From Nitrospina sp. (lineage in GTDB: Bacteria > Nitrospinota > Nitrospinia > Nitrospinales > VA-1), in the NCBI GenBank assembly GCA_018665625.1, contig JABJCF010000466.1:1-10328 (forward strand): 10,328 bases of DNA. Direction: 5' to 3'. Positions 1-8,017 of the stretch are shown one piece after another. Position numbers and translations under genes: made by a program. The notes under the pieces were generated by a model, which did no database searches, was not told where the DNA came from, and was given only the letters and a program-made list of their open reading frames with translations. The first letter of the stretch is position 1; each line of letters begins with the position of its first letter.

Positions 1-551
1 TAGCGGCTGTCCTGACTATTTTCACGGTTGTCCCCCATCATAAATAAATGGTCATCGGGAACCAGCACCGGACCAAAATCATCGCGTGGTACGAGGGGGC
101 TGTCAGAGGGTGACTCAGTATGCCGTGCGTGCAGGTCTTCGTAAGGTTTTCCATTGATGAAAACTTTTTGGTGGCGGACTTCCAATAAATCTCCAGGAAC
201 CCCAATCACTCTTTTTATGAAATCGCGTTTTTCATCCTTCGGGTATTTGAAGACAATGATATCGCCACGTTCGGGTTGTTTGGGGAAAAAGATAATATCG
301 TCGAATAATTTTATATTTAAAAAAGGTATTTCGTTGGGGATATGCGTTCCATACGCAAATTTGGAGACAAGAATATGGTCGCCGATCAGAAGAGTCTCCT
401 TCATAGAGCCGGATGGAATTTTAAAAGCCTGAACTGCAAACGTTCTAATGAACAAGGCAAGAAGCAGGGCAATGAAAATAGCTTCGGCATATTCCCGGGC
501 GACACTTTTTCTTTTCACCGCGCCGGTATTTTCTTCAGGGTTATTTGTCAT
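1..551 (-). CDS. lepB: Signal peptidase I, N-terminal part (cut by window start)
   Basis: This is a type I signal peptidase, the membrane-bound serine/lysine protease that cleaves signal peptides from exported proteins on the outer face of the cytoplasmic membrane. I read it from the minus strand: 183 codons are visible from an ATG at 551 before the window edge. A single hydrophobic segment spans about residues 22-39. The family boxes follow in order: IPSGSM with the catalytic Ser at 49, GD at 57-58, the lysine box [11 protein letters not shown] with the catalytic Lys at 113, and [11 protein letters not shown] at the visible end. The start overlaps the last 11 bases of lepA, implying translational coupling, and the lepA-lepB order is well known in other bacteria. 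Only the extreme C-terminus is missing. No strong ribosome binding site precedes the ATG, which fits coupling. Confidence 0.96.
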   Translation of the reverse strand, partial: MTNNPEENTGAVKRKSVAREYAEAIFIALLLALFIRTFAVQAFKIPSGSMKETLLIGDHILVSKFAYGTHIPNEIPFLNIKLFDDIIFFPKQPERGDIIVFKYPKDEKRDFIKRVIGVPGDLLEVRHQKVFINGKPYEDLHARHTESPSDSPLVPRDDFGPVLVPDDHLFMMGDNRENSQDSR

Positions 552-2343
552 CCGTTCTCAGCACAGCTAGAAAAGCTTCTTGAGGGATTTCCACACTTCC
601 AATCTGCTTCATTTTTTTCTTTCCTTCTTTTTGTTTCTCGAGCAATTTGCGTTTGCGGGTGATGTCACCCCCGTAACATTTTGCCAGTACATTTTTTCTG
701 AGTGCCTTAACGGTCTCACGCGCAATGACCTTGCTGCCAATCGCCGCTTGAATGGCTACTTCAAACATTTGCCGAGGAATTTGCTGTTTTAGTTTTTTAG
801 CTAGATCCCGGCCTTGATAATACACTTTATCTTTATGGGCTATTAGAGACAATGCATCCACCAACTCCCCATTCAGGAGAACGTCCAACTTTACCAGACT
901 GGATGTCCTGAAATCTATAAATTCGTAATCAAATGAAGCGTAACCTTTGGTGGAAGATTTTAGTCTGTCATAAAAGTCCAGTACGATTTCGTTAAAGGGC
1001 AACTCATATTCCAACAGGACCGTTTCTGGATTCAGGTATTCCATTTTTTTCTGGATACCGCGCCGATCTCTAACCAGCCCCATGACCACACCAATATATT
1101 CGTCTGGCACTATGATGGTCCCCATAACATAAGGTTCTTCGAGGTGATCGATATTTTTTTGTTCTTTAAGCTTAGTGGGGTTGTCGATCATTACCGTTTT
1201 CCCATCGGTGGTGATGACCTTATAAATAACCGTGGGCGCAGTAGTGAGAAGATCGACTTTGTATTCCCGCTCAATGCGTTCGCGTATGATTTCCATATGC
1301 AACAGGCCAAGAAAACCACAACGAAAACCAAATCCCAATGCGGTGGATGTTTCTGCTTCATAAGAAAAGGAAGCATCGTTCAGCGTCAACTTTTTTAGTG
1401 AGTCACGTAAATCTTCATAGTCGTCACCGCTGATAGGGTAGAGCCCACTGAACACCATAGGCTTTACCTCTTTATATCCTGGTAAAGGGTTTTGGGCAGG
1501 AGACTTGGCATGGGTGATTGTGTCGCCTACTTTAGTTTGGTCCAGTTCTTTGATACCGGCAACCAGGTAGCCAACTTCTCCGGCCTGCAAGGTGGACTTG
1601 GGTTCCTGTTTGGGAGTATAGGTTCCCAGCTCTTCCACTATAAATTTGTTGCCAGTGGCCATCATGGTTATTTCATCATTCACTGTGAGCTTTCCATGTT
1701 GAACTTTAACTAGAACAATGACGCCGCGAAAGGCGTCGTACCAGGCATCGAATAATAAAGCTTGCAGAGTGTTGGATTCTTCGCCATCAGGTGAGGGGAT
1801 TAGTTTTATCACTGATTCCATCAGTTCATCAATCCCTATCCCTTCTTTGGCACTAACCAGTACTGCATTGTCAGATTCAATTTGAAGTACGTCCTCCAGT
1901 TGTTCTTTGATGAAATCCGGGTTCGCGCTGGGGAGGTCAATTTTGTTGATGACAGGAATTACTGCAAGGTCATGTTGCATAGCCAGGTTTAAATTGGCAA
2001 TCGTTTGCGCCTGAATTCCTTGTGTCGCGTCAATGACCAGCAATACTCCTTCACATGCGGCAAGGCTGCGTGATACTTCATAGGTGAAGTCGACATGCCC
2101 TGGCGTATCGATCATATTGAATGTGAAGTTACCTTCCTCTTTGGAGGAGTAATTTAAGCAAACCGTTTGCGCTTTAATGGTAATGCCGCGTTCACGTTCA
2201 AGTTCCATATTGTCCAAGACCTGGTCTTTCATTTCCCGCTTGGAAAGTGCAGAGGTGGCAAGAATAAGCTTGTCTGCCAGAGTGGACTTGCCATGATCGA
2301 TATGGGCAATGATTGAAAAATTTCTTAATTTATTTTGATCCAT
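541..2343 (-). CDS. lepA: Elongation factor 4 (LepA), ribosome-associated GTPase
   Basis: LepA/EF4 is a translational GTPase that acts on the ribosome and is implicated in back-translocation or ribosome biogenesis. At 600 residues it has the usual family length. The GTPase motifs are intact: P-loop AHIDHGKST at residues 13-21, DTPGHVD at 79-85, NKID at 133-136 and SAK at 164-166. The EF-G-like domains and the LepA-specific C-terminal domain follow ([21 protein letters not shown] region near residues 560-580). The ATG start gives the standard N-terminus. No Shine-Dalgarno is visible; instead a run of nine A residues (minus strand, 2354-2346) lies just before the start, which could act as an A-rich translation enhancer. 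The 3' end overlaps lepB by 11 bases. The upstream nucleotidyltransferase-like gene is on the same strand 106 bases away and may be co-transcribed. Confidence 0.98.
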   Translation of the reverse strand: MDQNKLRNFSIIAHIDHGKSTLADKLILATSALSKREMKDQVLDNMELERERGITIKAQTVCLNYSSKEEGNFTFNMIDTPGHVDFTYEVSRSLAACEGVLLVIDATQGIQAQTIANLNLAMQHDLAVIPVINKIDLPSANPDFIKEQLEDVLQIESDNAVLVSAKEGIGIDELMESVIKLIPSPDGEESNTLQALLFDAWYDAFRGVIVLVKVQHGKLTVNDEITMMATGNKFIVEELGTYTPKQEPKSTLQAGEVGYLVAGIKELDQTKVGDTITHAKSPAQNPLPGYKEVKPMVFSGLYPISGDDYEDLRDSLKKLTLNDASFSYEAETSTALGFGFRCGFLGLLHMEIIRERIEREYKVDLLTTAPTVIYKVITTDGKTVMIDNPTKLKEQKNIDHLEEPYVMGTIIVPDEYIGVVMGLVRDRRGIQKKMEYLNPETVLLEYELPFNEIVLDFYDRLKSSTKGYASFDYEFIDFRTSSLVKLDVLLNGELVDALSLIAHKDKVYYQGRDLAKKLKQQIPRQMFEVAIQAAIGSKVIARETVKALRKNVLAKCYGGDITRKRKLLEKQKEGKKKMKQIGSVEIPQEAFLAVLRTDDK

Positions 2344-2374
2344 AGTTTTTTTTTATATTTCTTAAACAAAATTA

Positions 2375-2391
2375 CCGGTTTCAACTACCGG
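2375..2391 (-). terminator. Weak hairpin between the nucleotidyltransferase-like gene and lepA
   Basis: A 5-base-pair stem, CCGGT paired with ACCGG, closes a 7-base loop. On the minus strand it is followed by the T-rich run TAATTTTGTTT. This could be a weak or leaky intrinsic terminator after the nucleotidyltransferase-like gene or part of the lepA leader. The stem is short, so the call is tentative. Confidence 0.3.
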
Positions 2392-2449
2392 CAAAACGGG
2401 AAACGAGCTGTGCCAATCCTGGAAATCTTAAAGCAACCGATACGGCTCA

Positions 2450-3469
2450 TTAGTGCGAAGTACGTGCCACTTTGCGGGAGGGAGAAATTGCCTCGCTATA
2501 TTTTTCAATGCGGGTAAGGGGGGCCGTCCTTAAATATTTCTGCCATTCATCAAACTGGATCTTCATTGCCTCATAATCTTTTGCGTTGTCGATATCCAAC
2601 GCAGCTCCGGGGTAGGGCACTTCAAGGGCCGAAAACCGGGTCTTCATTATATTGGATATTGATTCTTCTAATTCTTTTTTGGGATTCAGCTTTCTAAAAT
2701 AATCTACCACGAACTCCAAACCCAATCCGCCAAAAAATAAACATAGCTGCAAACCGAGATAATTTTTATAGTGCTTGGCCTTATCTTTTCCAAATACAGA
2801 TAATCCAAACAATACCAGATTCTTGAAGTTTCTCTGATAGCGATATTGGTACATCTTTTGAATGTATTCCCTGTTTTCTATGCGCAGAGGTTTCACCAGA
2901 TGCAAGTTGTTGATGCGAAAACTGTCTTCCTTGATATGTAAATAGGCCATTTTGATTCCGGCCTTGTTTTCCTGGGGATAGAAATGACGTAATTTTTCCC
3001 GCGACACCAGCCCAAGCACATGGTCGTAATTATCCATATCCGCATTGGCAATAAAATATTCAACCTCATGCGGAGTTATCAATGGAGCATCGCAAGGTAC
3101 AATCAAAACGGCTTTGTCGCGGTGTGCAGCGGTGTCGGTATCCTCCGGTTTAACCTGCTGAGACTGCAGAAAGGTTTGCCAGACATTTTCATACAAGTTG
3201 GCCTTTTGCTCGACGACATGAATGCGTTTTGGATATTCACGGTCGATTCTGCTCGAATGCAGAACCTGATCTAATTGGTCTTTCAAACCAACAATATAGA
3301 TATCCCCAATCGATTCCACTTGCTGCAGGGTTTCTATCACATAAAGAATGACGCACTTTCCTTGCAGCGTCAAAAACGCTTTATTCTGGTGATAGACCTT
3401 ATAGCTGGACTTCCCTTCGCCTGCTACCAGAATCACATCATATTTTTTATTGTTTTTTGCGGAACTCAT
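2450..3469 (-). CDS. Nucleotidyltransferase-like (GT-A fold, MobA-like) protein
   Basis: This 339-residue protein resembles the NTP-transferase (MobA/GlmU-like GT-A fold) superfamily, which transfers nucleotidyl groups to sugar phosphates or cofactors; the actual substrate is unknown. The N-terminus reads DVILVAGEGK (residues 11-20) followed by NKAFL around Lys30, matching the nucleotide-binding loop and lysine of the family, although the usual second glycine of the loop is Glu here. The segment VLIVPCDAPLITP (121-133) carries the expected acidic metal-site residue Asp127, and LDIDNAKDY (291-299) matches the late 'DIDTPED' signature with Asp292 and Asp294. Between them, residues about 175-260 form a basic, aromatic and partly hydrophobic stretch not typical of MobA, perhaps membrane-associated or specificity-determining. 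A GGAAG ribosome-binding-like sequence sits about 15 bases upstream, unusually far from this ATG. Family call fairly sure; function open. Confidence 0.8.
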   Translation of the reverse strand: MSSAKNNKKYDVILVAGEGKSSYKVYHQNKAFLTLQGKCVILYVIETLQQVESIGDIYIVGLKDQLDQVLHSSRIDREYPKRIHVVEQKANLYENVWQTFLQSQQVKPEDTDTAAHRDKAVLIVPCDAPLITPHEVEYFIANADMDNYDHVLGLVSREKLRHFYPQENKAGIKMAYLHIKEDSFRINNLHLVKPLRIENREYIQKMYQYRYQRNFKNLVLFGLSVFGKDKAKHYKNYLGLQLCLFFGGLGLEFVVDYFRKLNPKKELEESISNIMKTRFSALEVPYPGAALDIDNAKDYEAMKIQFDEWQKYLRTAPLTRIEKYSEAISPSRKVARTSH

Positions 3470-3529
3470 AATGTCATTTTACCACTTCCATTTTTTAAGG
3501 GTACTTCTAAAAGTTGTCTCTGGCTGTGA

Positions 3530-3553
3530 GCGGTTCTTGTGAAAATGAGCCGC
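3530..3553. repeat. Inverted repeat in the divergent spacer
   Basis: GCGGTTC (3530-3536) can pair with GAGCCGC (3547-3553), seven pairs including one G-T wobble, around a 10-base loop. It lies in the 212-base region between two divergent genes. No T run follows on either strand, so it is not a convincing terminator. It could be an operator or a leader hairpin of the minus-strand gene. Confidence 0.3.
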
Positions 3554-3598
3554 GAACTGCCGGGTGTGAAGGTATCGAATTTTTAGATCCCTCTAAAT

Positions 3599-3608
3599 AA
3601 TTATAATT
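3599..3608. promoter_or_regulatory. Palindromic -10-like box between divergent genes
   Basis: AATTATAATT is a perfect palindrome, so it presents a consensus TATAAT on both strands (3602-3607 plus, 3605-3600 minus) in the spacer between the nucleotidyltransferase-like gene and gcvT. I found no good -35 hexamer at 16-18 bases on either side. It is a plausible but unproven -10 element. If used on the plus strand, the transcript would begin near 3614 and include the hairpin before gcvT. Confidence 0.25.
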
Positions 3609-3619
3609 TCTTGCGCGCT

Positions 3620-3678
3620 ACCGGGAAATTGGTTATACAAATGATTCGCTTCTCTTAATAAAAATTCCCGGTGTTTTT
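3620..3678 (+). promoter_or_regulatory. Leader hairpin with T run before gcvT (possible attenuator)
   Basis: ACCGGGAA (3620-3627) pairs perfectly with TTCCCGGT (3665-3672) around a 37-base loop. The second arm is followed by GTTTTT (3673-3678) and then, three bases later, the gcvT ATG. A GC-rich stem followed by a T run is the pattern of an intrinsic terminator, here placed in the leader of the glycine cleavage operon. It could attenuate transcription or hide the translation start. The known glycine riboswitch core sequences are not recognisable. Position and function are inferred from sequence alone. Confidence 0.4.
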
Positions 3679-3681
3679 GCT

Positions 3682-4797
3682 ATGGCAGTCGATTCCGATT
3701 TAAAAACAACCCCTCTTCACTCTATGCACAAGGAACTTGGCGGAAAGTTGGTCCCTTTTGCTGGCTGGCATATGCCCATCCAATTCAAGGGCGTGATGCA
3801 AGAGCATCAATGTGTTCGAGATGGTGTAGGTATTTTTGATGTTAGCCATATGGGAGAAATTGAAATTACCGGTCCCGATGCAAAAAAACTGATTCAACAT
3901 CTGGTTACTAATGATATTGAACCCATGCAAGACAATCAAGCACTGTATACCTTGATGTGTCTGGAAACGGGCGGTGTTGTGGATGATTTATTGGTCCATC
4001 GTTTTTCCGATGATCACTATTTTCTCTGTGTTAACGCCTCTAACTCGGATAAAGATTTTCAATGGATCCTTAAAAATGCCGATGATTTTAACGCTTCGGT
4101 AAAAAACACCAGTCAGGAAACCGCACAATTAGCGGTTCAAGGGAAACACTCTGAGGCCCTACTACAAAAATTATGCGACACCCCATTGAGTGAGATTGAA
4201 TACTACCATTTTAGAAAAGGGAAAATCCACAATATTGAATGTATTTTGGCCCGCACCGGTTATACCGGAGAAGATGGATTCGAAGTGTATCTCCCCTCAA
4301 AAAATGCTGAGTCGGTTTACAAGGCTCTGATTGAAGAAGGAAAGCTATTTAATCTCGAACCCATTGGTCTGGGTGCACGGGATACATTAAGAATGGAAAT
4401 GGGTTATGCCCTCTATGGCAATGAACTCAATGAGACTTGTAATCCGCTGGAAGCCGGTTTGGGGTGGGTCATTAAATTGCAAAAAGAGGGGTTCCTGGGA
4501 CAAACAGCACTTAAAAAACAAAAGGATGCGGGTCTTTCTCGTAAGCTTGTTGGCGTTCGCCTGCTCGATCGCGGAGTGCCGCGTCCGCATTATCGGGTTT
4601 TAAGCGAAGGGTCACCCGTTGGGGAATTGACAAGTGGAACATTTTCTCCTTCCTTGAATACCGGGATCGGTTTATGTTATGTATCCACAGAATATGCAAA
4701 ACCCGGAACAAAACTGGATGTGGAAATCAGGAAGTTGAACGTACCTGCCGAGGTCGTCAAACCCCCTTTCCTGCCAAGTCGTATAAAAAAAAATTAA
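3682..4797 (+). CDS. gcvT: Glycine cleavage system T protein (aminomethyltransferase)
   Basis: GcvT transfers the methylene group from the aminomethyl-lipoyl arm of GcvH to tetrahydrofolate, giving 5,10-methylene-THF and ammonia. The 371-residue length is typical. The N-terminus has the family pattern TPLHSMHKELGGKLVPFAGW and IFDVSHMGE (residues 51-59). The conserved catalytic Asp is at 101 in GGVVDD. YTGEDGFEVY, GLGARDTLRMEMGYALYGNEL and the C-terminal barrel (SGTFSPSLNTGIGLCYV) are all present. The start is the first ATG in frame and gives the normal N-terminus; no Shine-Dalgarno is seen, because a hairpin arm and T run occupy that position. It is first in a gcvT-gcvH-gcvPA operon, 22 bases before gcvH. 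Confidence 0.97.
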   Translation: MAVDSDLKTTPLHSMHKELGGKLVPFAGWHMPIQFKGVMQEHQCVRDGVGIFDVSHMGEIEITGPDAKKLIQHLVTNDIEPMQDNQALYTLMCLETGGVVDDLLVHRFSDDHYFLCVNASNSDKDFQWILKNADDFNASVKNTSQETAQLAVQGKHSEALLQKLCDTPLSEIEYYHFRKGKIHNIECILARTGYTGEDGFEVYLPSKNAESVYKALIEEGKLFNLEPIGLGARDTLRMEMGYALYGNELNETCNPLEAGLGWVIKLQKEGFLGQTALKKQKDAGLSRKLVGVRLLDRGVPRPHYRVLSEGSPVGELTSGTFSPSLNTGIGLCYVSTEYAKPGTKLDVEIRKLNVPAEVVKPPFLPSRIKKN

Positions 4798-4810
4798 CTG
4801 TTAATATTCT

Positions 4811-4815
4811 GGAGG
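4811..4815 (+). promoter_or_regulatory. Ribosome binding site of gcvH
   Basis: GGAGG lies four bases before the gcvH ATG. It is the only strong Shine-Dalgarno in the gcv operon; gcvT and gcvPA have none visible, which hints at higher initiation on gcvH. Confidence 0.75.
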
Positions 4816-4819
4816 CATC

Positions 4820-5209
4820 ATGGAGGTCCCTGAAAATCTACTCTACACACAAGAGCATGAATGGGTTCGTGTGGAGGGTCAAAAAGCTGTGGTCGGAATC
4901 ACTCAATTCGCACAAGACCAACTGGGAGACATTGTTTTTGTCGAATTACCAGAAATGGATACTCTGATAGAACAGGAAAGCCCGTTTGGGGTTGTGGAAT
5001 CTGTCAAAACTGTTTCTGATCTTTACGCCCCGGTCAGCGGTAAAGTTGTTGCCGTAAACAAAGATCTGGAAGCTCATCCTGAACAGGTAAACGATGAACC
5101 TTATGGCAATGGATGGATCATTGAAATCGAACTTACAGATGACAATGAACTTGGCAAATTAATGAGTCCTGAAGATTACATCGAGCAATGCAGCAAGGAA
5201 CAAGGTTAG
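4820..5209 (+). CDS. gcvH: Glycine cleavage system H protein (lipoyl carrier)
   Basis: GcvH is the lipoylated shuttle protein that carries the aminomethyl intermediate between the P, T and L proteins in the cytoplasm. At 129 residues it has normal length. The family hallmarks are the N-terminal YTQEHEWVRVEG, VGITQFAQDQLGDIVFVELP, and the lipoylation site VESVKTVSDLYAPVSG with the modified Lys at 63. The C-terminal region includes the conserved NDEPYGNGWIIEIEL and the LMSPEDY element. It sits between gcvT (22-base gap) and gcvPA (28-base gap) on the same strand. All features are intact and nothing is unusual about it. Confidence 0.98.
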   Translation: MEVPENLLYTQEHEWVRVEGQKAVVGITQFAQDQLGDIVFVELPEMDTLIEQESPFGVVESVKTVSDLYAPVSGKVVAVNKDLEAHPEQVNDEPYGNGWIIEIELTDDNELGKLMSPEDYIEQCSKEQG

Positions 5210-5237
5210 TCATCTTTAACAAACGTTTCCCTTAAAA

Positions 5238-6584
5238 ATGCGGTATATCCCTCACACAGAACAAGACATCAAACAAATGCTCGCCGAGATCGGTGTTGAA
5301 AATGTAGATGAATTGTTCGATAGCATTCCAGAATCTTTGCGGTTAAAAAACAAGCTGCTGGAATTACCACCCAGTTTGCCGGAAACTGAGTTAACGGGTT
5401 ACCTGAAACGATTGCAAAAAAGAAACACTACTTCTGAAAACGGGTCCGTTTTTCTAGGGGCGGGAGCCTACCATCATTTTTCCCCCATATTGATCGATCA
5501 TTTGATTTCGCGTGGAGAATTTGCCACCAGTTACACCCCCTACCAACCCGAAGTGAGTCAGGGAACTTTGCAGGCTATTTATGAATTTCAAACCATGGTT
5601 TGTCTTCTGACCGGAATGGAAATCGCCAATGCCTCGATGTATGACGGTGCGTCGGCGCTGGCCGAAGCGGTGATAATGGCAAACCGGCTCAATCGACGGA
5701 GCGAGTTTCTGGTTTCACGCGCTATACACCCCGAATACCGCAGTGTGGTTGATACCTATACCCGGGGAAGCAAATTTGCTCTCAAAGAAATCCCATATAC
5801 GGCAGCAGGTGGAACGGACTTGGAATTTGTCTTAAAAAACCTGACAGAAAACACATCCGCGGTTGTTCTTCAATCGCCAAACTTTTTTGGGACGGTTGAA
5901 GAATATGCATCGCTGGCAGAGACGCTCTCGAAAAATGGAACCTTGTTGATTGTGGCTGTAGCGGAAGCATTGTCTTTGGGTATTTTAAAACCACCGGGAG
6001 ATCGCGGTGCAGATATCGTTGTAGGAGAAGGTCAATCATTCGGGTTGCCGGTCTCATTTGGCGGTCCCTATGTTGGGTTTTTCGCCACTCGCGAAAAGTA
6101 TCTTCGCCAAATGCCAGGGCGGCTTGCCGGAGAAACTCAGGACCAAAATGGTAAGCGCGCCTATGTGCTTACCTTGTCTACCCGTGAGCAGCATATCCGC
6201 CGTGAGAGAGCCACCTCCAATATATGCACGAACCAGGGGCTTTGCGCATTGGCAGCAACGATTTTTCTATCAACTCTCGGCAAACAGGGGTTGCATGAAA
6301 TGGCGACCCTCAACGTTAGAAAAGCACATTACCTGAAAAACCGCCTGGCACATATTTCCGGGTTTGAAATTAAATTTGGATCTCATTCCTTCAATGAGTT
6401 TGTTCTGGAATGCCCGCGACCCGTTGAAGAGGTTTTGCAGGCATTGAAACAAGATCACATCATAGGCGGGTATCCCCTGGAACAGCATTATCCAGAATTA
6501 AAGAATTGTCTTCTACTATGTGCTACTGAGTTAAATAGTCAGGAAGATATGGATCGACTGGCCGACAAGCTAGCAGAGATGTAA
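5238..6584 (+). CDS. gcvPA: Glycine dehydrogenase (decarboxylating) subunit 1
   Basis: This is the N-terminal half of the split P protein, which with GcvPB decarboxylates glycine and loads the aminomethyl group on GcvH. The 448-residue length matches the stand-alone GcvPA family. Recognisable blocks are the N-terminal YIPHTEQDIKQML, GAYHHFSPILIDHLISRGEF, YTPYQPEVSQGTLQAIYEFQ, MYDGASALAEAV, ADIVVGEGQSFGLPVSFGGP (about residues 255-275) and REQHIRRERATSNICTNQ. GcvPA lacks the PLP-binding lysine, which is on GcvPB in split systems, so activity needs a gcvPB encoded elsewhere. No convincing ribosome binding site precedes the ATG. The gene ends six bases before a convergent flavoprotein gene, leaving no room for a separate terminator. 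Confidence 0.97.
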   Translation: MRYIPHTEQDIKQMLAEIGVENVDELFDSIPESLRLKNKLLELPPSLPETELTGYLKRLQKRNTTSENGSVFLGAGAYHHFSPILIDHLISRGEFATSYTPYQPEVSQGTLQAIYEFQTMVCLLTGMEIANASMYDGASALAEAVIMANRLNRRSEFLVSRAIHPEYRSVVDTYTRGSKFALKEIPYTAAGGTDLEFVLKNLTENTSAVVLQSPNFFGTVEEYASLAETLSKNGTLLIVAVAEALSLGILKPPGDRGADIVVGEGQSFGLPVSFGGPYVGFFATREKYLRQMPGRLAGETQDQNGKRAYVLTLSTREQHIRRERATSNICTNQGLCALAATIFLSTLGKQGLHEMATLNVRKAHYLKNRLAHISGFEIKFGSHSFNEFVLECPRPVEEVLQALKQDHIIGGYPLEQHYPELKNCLLLCATELNSQEDMDRLADKLAEM

Positions 6585-6590
6585 TTGCGC

Positions 6591-7967
6591 CTACTTGCCA
6601 GATAAGCGTTCTGCAAGTTCTTCGGCGGGGTAGGTCAATATTTCCGCAAGGGTGGGGTGATAATGCGGAATGTTCATCAAATCATTTACGGTTCCACGGA
6701 AATGCATGAGGGTGATAATTTCATGAATCAACTCTCCCGCTTCTGGCCCAACAATATGGCCTCCTAATACTTCCCCCGAAACAGGATCACATAAAATTTT
6801 CACATGCCCGTGTGTTTCCCCGAGGCACATGGACTTTCCGTGATCGCTGAAAGGATGCGATGCCACGAGGTAATCGATATTTGCAGCCTTGCATTCTCTT
6901 TCGCTCAAACCAACACTGGCTACCGCGGGATCAGTAAAAACAACAGATGCTTTTAAACGGTTGTCGACCTCTTTGGCAGATTCTGGGTGAACGGTGTTGT
7001 ACCCGGCGGCTTCCCCTTGCTGAATAGCAATGTGAACCACTTCGTGGATTCCATTGACATCGCCCACAGCAAAAATATGTTTCTGATTAGTGCGCATTTG
7101 GGGATCGACTTTTACGCGGCCTTTTTCAGTGGTAACTCCTGCTGCTTGCAGATTGAGTCCTTCAATATTGGGCTTGCGCCCTAATGCCTGAAGAATGGAT
7201 TCTGCTTCAACGCGTTTTTCTTTTCCCTCGTGCTCAAAATAGATCACTGAGTGGTTATTTTCTCGCTCGGCCTTAATTATTTTTGTTCCGGTAAAGAGAT
7301 TCATGCCTTCTTCGCGAAAACGATTTTCTACCGGGCGTGCCAGGTCTTCGTCTCCTTGCGATAAAATATGATTGCTCCTTTGTAGCAATGTTACTTGAGT
7401 TCCTATGCGTAGAAAAAATTGTGCCAGTTCAACAGCAACAGCACCTGCGCCTAAAACGATGATGGATTCAGGCGCTTTTCTCATTGTTAAAACATCGTCG
7501 CTGGTGACAAAACCCGTTTCTATTAATCCGGGTATCGGGTAATCAGCAATCACGGAACCTGTGGAAATTATAAATGACTTGGCCTTAAGGGTCTTTGTTC
7601 CTACCCTTACTTCATTCGGGGAAATAAATTCAGCTTTCTCTTCGATGAGAGTGAAGCGAGAGTCTTTCAATTGTTCGATGCGGTAATCAGCAAACTCTCC
7701 AATCAATTTATTTTTGCGATCGTTAATTGCTGCAAGATCAGCACCGGCTGTAACAGGGAGCAAACCGAATTCTTTTGCCCGATGCATTAAAGAGATAATG
7801 TCTGATGAACGGAGAATGGTTTTGGTTGGCATGCAGCCGCGCAAGATGCAAAGGCCACCCAGGGGGCCTGGGTCAACGATAGCCACACTCGCGCCTTGCG
7901 ATTGGGCTGAAGATGCGGCGGCGTATCCTGCCGAGCCACCGCCTAAAATTGCAACATCAAATTCCAA
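6591..7967 (-). CDS. Dihydrolipoamide dehydrogenase/mercuric reductase-like flavin disulfide reductase
   Basis: This 458-residue class I pyridine-nucleotide disulfide oxidoreductase uses FAD, NAD(P)H and a redox-active cysteine pair. The FAD loop is at residues 8-14 (LGGGSAG), the active disulfide is Cys40/Cys45 in GGLCILRGCMPTK, the NAD(P) loop is in VLGAGAVAVELAQFF, the second FAD motif is in IFAVGDVNG, and the C-terminal HYHPTLAE gives the catalytic pair His437/Glu442. It lacks the heavy-metal domain and the C-terminal cysteine pair of true mercuric reductase. GCMPTK differs from the GCIPSK usual in lipoamide dehydrogenases, so the substrate is uncertain. It could be the L protein of the nearby glycine cleavage genes, but it lies on the opposite strand. 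The start appears to be TTG: an in-frame stop lies at 7986-7988 and no ATG or GTG occurs between that stop and the FAD loop. No Shine-Dalgarno is clear. Confidence 0.88.
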   Translation of the reverse strand: MEFDVAILGGGSAGYAAASSAQSQGASVAIVDPGPLGGLCILRGCMPTKTILRSSDIISLMHRAKEFGLLPVTAGADLAAINDRKNKLIGEFADYRIEQLKDSRFTLIEEKAEFISPNEVRVGTKTLKAKSFIISTGSVIADYPIPGLIETGFVTSDDVLTMRKAPESIIVLGAGAVAVELAQFFLRIGTQVTLLQRSNHILSQGDEDLARPVENRFREEGMNLFTGTKIIKAERENNHSVIYFEHEGKEKRVEAESILQALGRKPNIEGLNLQAAGVTTEKGRVKVDPQMRTNQKHIFAVGDVNGIHEVVHIAIQQGEAAGYNTVHPESAKEVDNRLKASVVFTDPAVASVGLSERECKAANIDYLVASHPFSDHGKSMCLGETHGHVKILCDPVSGEVLGGHIVGPEAGELIHEIITLMHFRGTVNDLMNIPHYHPTLAEILTYPAEELAERLSGK

Positions 7968-8017
7968 AGGAAGTCTTTTGTTAAATTACTAGATTACTAT
8001 TTCTAGATCCGAGGTGC

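Noticed and set aside
342..662. 106-residue plus-strand open frame
   Set aside because: It lies antisense across lepB and the lepA end, both of which are certain.
3480..3681. Glycine riboswitch upstream of gcvT
   Set aside because: Expected from known gcv regulation, but I see none of the conserved core sequences of the tandem glycine aptamers, and the spacer is short.
6591..7967. True mercuric reductase (merA)
   Set aside because: No N-terminal heavy-metal domain, no C-terminal cysteine pair and no mer genes nearby.
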